Assembly (NCBI GenBank): GCA_947458675.1
Contig: CANHAW010000030.1
Coordinates: forward strand, 1-11,190
Source: Beijerinckiaceae bacterium
GTDB taxonomy: Bacteria > Pseudomonadota > Alphaproteobacteria > Rhizobiales > Beijerinckiaceae
Length of the DNA: 11,190 bases
Direction of reading: 5' to 3'
The notes below the pieces were generated by a model that was given only the letters and a program-made list of their open reading frames with translations, was not told the origin of the DNA and ran no database searches. Below are positions 8,245-11,190 of this stretch, piece by piece; the first letter of the stretch is position 1; each line of letters starts with the position of its first letter. A program made the position numbers and the translations under genes.

Positions 8245-9273
8245 CTATTTCTTCGGCCGCCCCAACTCAACCAGATAATCCTTGAGCATGCTCACGCCAT
8301 TCAGCGGCTTGTTCACGCCCTGGTGGCAGGTGGCGCAATTGGCTTTCGCCGCATCGCCCTCAGGCCCGAGCCGGTGGGCCGGATAGACCGGCTTCAACGG
8401 ATCCAGATATTCCTTGTTGATGTCGCGCGCCATGCGGATGCCATGCCATGCGGTCACACGCTGGGGTGTGGATTCTTCCCAGCTCGCGAAGGAACGTGAA
8501 TTGTGACAGAAGGTGCAATTCACGCCGAGCCCGTTCGACATATGCATCATCAAAGCATAGGTCATTTCGGTCGACTGGATCGTCATCCCCGGCGCATCTG
8601 TCGGCAAGGATTGCGCGCTGGCGACACGAATTTCCGTGTTTCCAAGCAGCATTGCCGAGAATGGATCGCGCGGCAACGAAGAACGCGCCGTCGATAGTGC
8701 CGGATAATTCTGTCCACCCGGATCGGCGGCAGAACCGCGCGCGACATGTCCGGGATCCTTGAACCAGATGTTTTCAGGAACCGGATTGCCGCGGTGGCAA
8801 GTATAGCAGGTCACGCCGGTTGCGCCGACATGGGCCTTCCAGTCTTCATTGATATGCGTCGTCATCTGGAGCATGCGGCGCGCGACTTTCTTCGTATACA
8901 TCGAATCGTCGGCGAGATTTTCCAGATTGTGGCAATAGCCACAGCCCTGCTCCGGCGCCACCCATTCGGTGATCGCCGTCATAACGCGCAGAAACTGGCC
9001 TTCGCTGAGATGACCGAGCACTTGCACATTCTGATAGGCTTTCGAGGCGAGATCGCCCGATGCATCAGCCGGCGGCTGTGCCTCGGGGATTGCATTGGCC
9101 ACCAAGAGCCTCTCGATTTTTTCCGGGCTGCGGATCTGCGACATACCCGTGCCGCGATATCCGTTCTGCGTGCTCTCTTGTGGAGGCTGCTCGCAGCCGG
9201 CAACAAGACCGGCTGCAAGAAACACACCCAGGAGCAGGCCCTTGCGGGTCACATCCTTGATAGAAAAGCTCAT
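8245..9273 (-). CDS. pufC: Photosynthetic reaction centre tetrahaem cytochrome c subunit, PufC
   Basis: PufC is the periplasmic four-haem cytochrome bound to the reaction centre; it donates electrons to the photo-oxidised special pair. The 342-residue protein begins with a lipoprotein-type signal, a hydrophobic stretch ending in LVAGC, with Cys27 as the likely lipidated residue. Four CxxCH haem motifs are visible: CGYCH (111-115), CYTCH (156-160), CTFCH (253-257) and CATCH (313-317). Methionines in the helices before the first three motifs (for example MTTH and MMHM regions) are candidates for axial ligands. The start overlaps the pufM stop as ATGA and has a strong GGAGGAG upstream. It is last in pufLMC and ends at the bidirectional terminator. 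Rhodobacter species lack this subunit, so its presence argues against that genus. Confidence 0.97.
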   Translation of the reverse strand: MSFSIKDVTRKGLLLGVFLAAGLVAGCEQPPQESTQNGYRGTGMSQIRSPEKIERLLVANAIPEAQPPADASGDLASKAYQNVQVLGHLSEGQFLRVMTAITEWVAPEQGCGYCHNLENLADDSMYTKKVARRMLQMTTHINEDWKAHVGATGVTCYTCHRGNPVPENIWFKDPGHVARGSAADPGGQNYPALSTARSSLPRDPFSAMLLGNTEIRVASAQSLPTDAPGMTIQSTEMTYALMMHMSNGLGVNCTFCHNSRSFASWEESTPQRVTAWHGIRMARDINKEYLDPLKPVYPAHRLGPEGDAAKANCATCHQGVNKPLNGVSMLKDYLVELGRPKK

Positions 9274-10247
9274 CGCGCTCCTCCAACGCTCTTGAGAGGA
9301 TCGAGAACCGCCGGTTCAGTCGGCGGATATGGCGGAGCCACACCGTGTTCGACAGCCCAGAGGTACCAATTATCCACGGCAGTTCCGGTCAGAAGAATGC
9401 CGATACCACCCGTCAGCGGGCACAGAACCGCAAACCACCAGGCCCAGCGATGAATGGATTCCATCGTCGCATTGAAGCCCATGGTCCAGCGCCAGAAGAG
9501 CGCCGCACGTTCCGTTGCTGTGCCGCGATCGACGATCTGCTCGATCTCCCGCTCGCCGCCGTAGCGGCTGACAGCAAGAATGGTCGCCGCATGCATCGCA
9601 AAGAGCAAGGCCGATCCATACAGAAAGACGATCGAAAGCGCGTGGAAGGGATTGTAGAAGAGATTGCCGTAACGGATCGAGAAAGCCGCCGTCCAATCAA
9701 GATGCGAGAATATGCCGAAGGGCACTGCCTCGCTCCACGATCCCATCAGGATCGGCCGGAAAAAGCCGAGAACCAGATAGAGCCAGATTGCTGCTGCAAA
9801 AGCCCAGGCCACATGCGTGCCCATGCCAAGCTGGCGTGCGCGCCGATACATGCGAACCCACCAGAGCAAGATCGACATGGTCAGGAAGAAGCCGGCCATC
9901 AGCCACCAGCCACCCTCATTCAAGGGCGGAATGGAGAGACCATATTTCGGCGCCGGCGGTTCAAGCGAAAGCCAGAACAATTGCCGCACGAATTCTTTCA
10001 AATTCCAGTCGACAGATGCGAGCATGTTAAGCCCGATGATCTCGAAAGCAACGAGACCACAAACCAACGACAGCAGACCAGAGACGCCGAGATAAATCGG
10101 TCCAATCTGGGCATCGCCGATTTTGCCAAGCCAGTAGTTGAAGAAGCTGGTTTCACCCCGCTTCAGACTGCCCTGATCCTTGGCTTCGGCGCCCCAGTAG
10201 ATGGGGCCGCGTATTTGAACGCGCGTGAATATGTTTTGATAGTCCAC
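9270..10247 (-). CDS. pufM: Photosynthetic reaction centre M subunit, PufM
   Basis: PufM with PufL forms the membrane core of the type-II reaction centre. The 325-residue product has five membrane helices. Positions numbered from the initiator match conserved cofactor residues: His182 (SHLDW) for accessory bacteriochlorophyll, His202 (YNPFH) for the special pair, Tyr210, Leu214, His219, Glu234 and His266 for the non-haem iron, and Trp252 near QA. The start codon is GTG (10247-10245), not ATG, with GGGGAGGG about 5 nt upstream; the N-terminus [14 protein letters not shown] matches the family. Near the N-terminus, [12 protein letters not shown] carries Asp where Rhodobacter sphaeroides has Asn M44. 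The gene follows pufL after 12 nt and overlaps pufC. Confidence 0.98.
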   Translation of the reverse strand: MDYQNIFTRVQIRGPIYWGAEAKDQGSLKRGETSFFNYWLGKIGDAQIGPIYLGVSGLLSLVCGLVAFEIIGLNMLASVDWNLKEFVRQLFWLSLEPPAPKYGLSIPPLNEGGWWLMAGFFLTMSILLWWVRMYRRARQLGMGTHVAWAFAAAIWLYLVLGFFRPILMGSWSEAVPFGIFSHLDWTAAFSIRYGNLFYNPFHALSIVFLYGSALLFAMHAATILAVSRYGGEREIEQIVDRGTATERAALFWRWTMGFNATMESIHRWAWWFAVLCPLTGGIGILLTGTAVDNWYLWAVEHGVAPPYPPTEPAVLDPLKSVGGAR

Positions 10248-10259
10248 GGAACCCTCCCC

Positions 10260-11084
10260 TCAGCTCCAGATCGGCAAGTCGAGCCACCAGCTCCACCACT
10301 CGGTCCAACTTCCTGTCCAGAAGGGACCGCTGATCACGATGCAGACGGCGCTCCAGAAAACCGCCGACAAGGCCAGGAACAGGCCGAGGCGATGGATGCC
10401 CAGTGCGCCGATCGAATAGCCGATCGTGTCGCGGAAGAAAGTGTTCTCATGTTCGCCAGCTTTCACCACTTCACCCTTGGGCGGATTTGACGCTGACAAG
10501 ATCAGCGAACCGTGCAGGGCGAGCGCCAAAGTCGTGGTGAAGAAGAAGGTCACCGCGATCATATGCGCCGGATTGTAGTGGAAGTGCAGATATTGATAGC
10601 CAACGTTCGACACCCAATCGAGATGGCTGTAAATGCCATAGGGGAAACCATGTCCCCATGCGCCCAGCAGGAACGGGCGCACCACAACGAGCGTGACATA
10701 AGCAAGAATGGCGAAGGAAAAAGCGAAGGGCACATGATAGCCCATGCCGAGCTTTCGGCAGATTTCCACTTCACGCAAAGCCCATGAAACAAAGGCGCCG
10801 ATCGCACAGACCGTGATGATCTGCCACAATCCGCCTTCCATCAAAGGCGCAAGACCCAAACCATATTTCAGATCGGGTGGAGCGATACTGATTTGCCAGG
10901 GATTCCATGTCGGCCCCTGCGACGCGCCATACAGGATCAAACCTGTCCCGAGCGCGGAGAAAAACGCCGTCATGACGCCGAAAAATCCGACGTAGAACGG
11001 CCCGACCCAGAAGTCGAACAGGTCGCCCCCGATCAGCGTTCCTCCGCGGACGCGGTATTTCTTTTCAAAACTGAGCATTGCCAT
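10260..11084 (-). CDS. pufL: Photosynthetic reaction centre L subunit, PufL
   Basis: PufL is the second core subunit of the type-II reaction centre and binds half of the special pair, the active-branch cofactors and QB. The 274-residue product starts [17 protein letters not shown], as in Rhodopseudomonas-like bacteria, and has five membrane helices. Counting the initiator Met, His154, His169, His174, His191 and His231 correspond to L153, L168, L173, L190 and L230 of R. sphaeroides. Around QB, Glu213 (L212) and Ser224 (L223) are kept, but L213 is Asn (HENTFFRD) instead of Asp. The ribosome-binding site is weak (GGGGTG). The upstream hairpin at the window edge suggests that pufBA precede it in the same operon, outside the window. 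Confidence 0.98.
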   Translation of the reverse strand: MAMLSFEKKYRVRGGTLIGGDLFDFWVGPFYVGFFGVMTAFFSALGTGLILYGASQGPTWNPWQISIAPPDLKYGLGLAPLMEGGLWQIITVCAIGAFVSWALREVEICRKLGMGYHVPFAFSFAILAYVTLVVVRPFLLGAWGHGFPYGIYSHLDWVSNVGYQYLHFHYNPAHMIAVTFFFTTTLALALHGSLILSASNPPKGEVVKAGEHENTFFRDTIGYSIGALGIHRLGLFLALSAVFWSAVCIVISGPFWTGSWTEWWSWWLDLPIWS

Positions 11085-11157
11085 AGCACGAGCACCCCGT
11101 CGTGATGCGGTGGCCCAAAGAGCGTCCGCGAAGCTTGCTTTTAAAGCGATGATGGGA

Positions 11158-11177
11158 CGGGCAGGCGAACCTGCCCG
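11158..11177 (-). promoter_or_regulatory. Stable stem-loop upstream of pufL, probable pufA-pufL intercistronic hairpin
   Basis: CGGGCAGG (11158-11165) and CCTGCCCG (11170-11177) form a perfect 8-bp GC-rich stem around a four-base loop. In the puf mRNA (minus strand) the loop reads TTCG, a UUCG tetraloop. It lies about 75 nt before the pufL ATG. In characterised puf operons a hairpin here protects the pufBA segment from 3' decay, so antenna proteins outnumber reaction centres. No long T-run follows it towards pufL, in keeping with read-through. pufA itself is not visible in the 13 nt beyond the hairpin. Confidence 0.75.
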
Positions 11178-11190
11178 AACCTTTTCTCAA

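Noticed and set aside
9345..10490. Long plus-strand open frame (381 codons) opposite pufM and pufL
   Set aside because: It is antisense to the reaction-centre genes and low in hydrophobic order, with no recognisable motif.

Overview
The window is part of a photosynthesis gene cluster from a purple, bacteriochlorophyll-a-producing alphaproteobacterium. Every full-length gene belongs to bacteriochlorophyll synthesis, its redox/light regulation, or the type-II reaction centre. The gene order bchFNB / aerR(ppaA)-ppsR / (bchG)-bch2-bchP, the tetrahaem PufC and the protein sequences suggest a Hyphomicrobiales-type organism (Rhodopseudomonas / Rhodoblastus / Beijerinckiaceae-like). The genus cannot be fixed from this window.

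Layout. (1) Positions 1-2847, minus strand: bchF-bchN-bchB, a tightly coupled operon. It encodes the 3-vinyl hydratase and the NB catalytic component of dark protochlorophyllide reductase; bchB runs off the left edge. (2) Positions 2848-3172: a divergent control region with a PpsR/CrtJ-type operator, a sigma70-like bchF promoter, a G9 tract directly in front of bchF, and an unclear N-terminal region for aerR. (3) Positions 3173-5411, plus strand: aerR/ppaA (B12-type antirepressor) followed 4 nt later by ppsR/crtJ (PAS-PAS-HTH repressor). (4) Positions 5412-8155, plus strand: a second PpsR operator, then a 49-codon ORF, then bch2 (PucC-family transporter) and bchP (geranylgeranyl reductase), joined by ATGA overlaps. 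(5) Positions 8199-8220: a bidirectional terminator. (6) Positions 8245-11084, minus strand: pufL-pufM-pufC, preceded at the right edge by a strong hairpin typical of the pufA-pufL gap.

The most unusual point lies between ppsR and bch2, where bchG (bacteriochlorophyll synthase, about 300 codons) normally sits. Only a 49-codon ORF (5476-5625) is there. Its first half resembles the BchG N-terminus and its second half the BchG C-terminus, with the whole catalytic prenyltransferase core missing. It still overlaps bch2 by ATGA. I read it as an in-frame, internally deleted bchG, either a remnant or a one-helix micropeptide. The esterification step would then need a bchG copy elsewhere.

The genes fit one pathway. 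BchNB and BchF make bacteriochlorophyllide precursors, BchP reduces the geranylgeranyl tail after BchG-type esterification, and Bch2 probably helps pigment or antenna assembly. PufLM bind the pigment and PufC re-reduces the special pair. PpsR, tuned by AerR, most likely represses the bch promoters through the two TGT-N12-ACA-type sites seen here.
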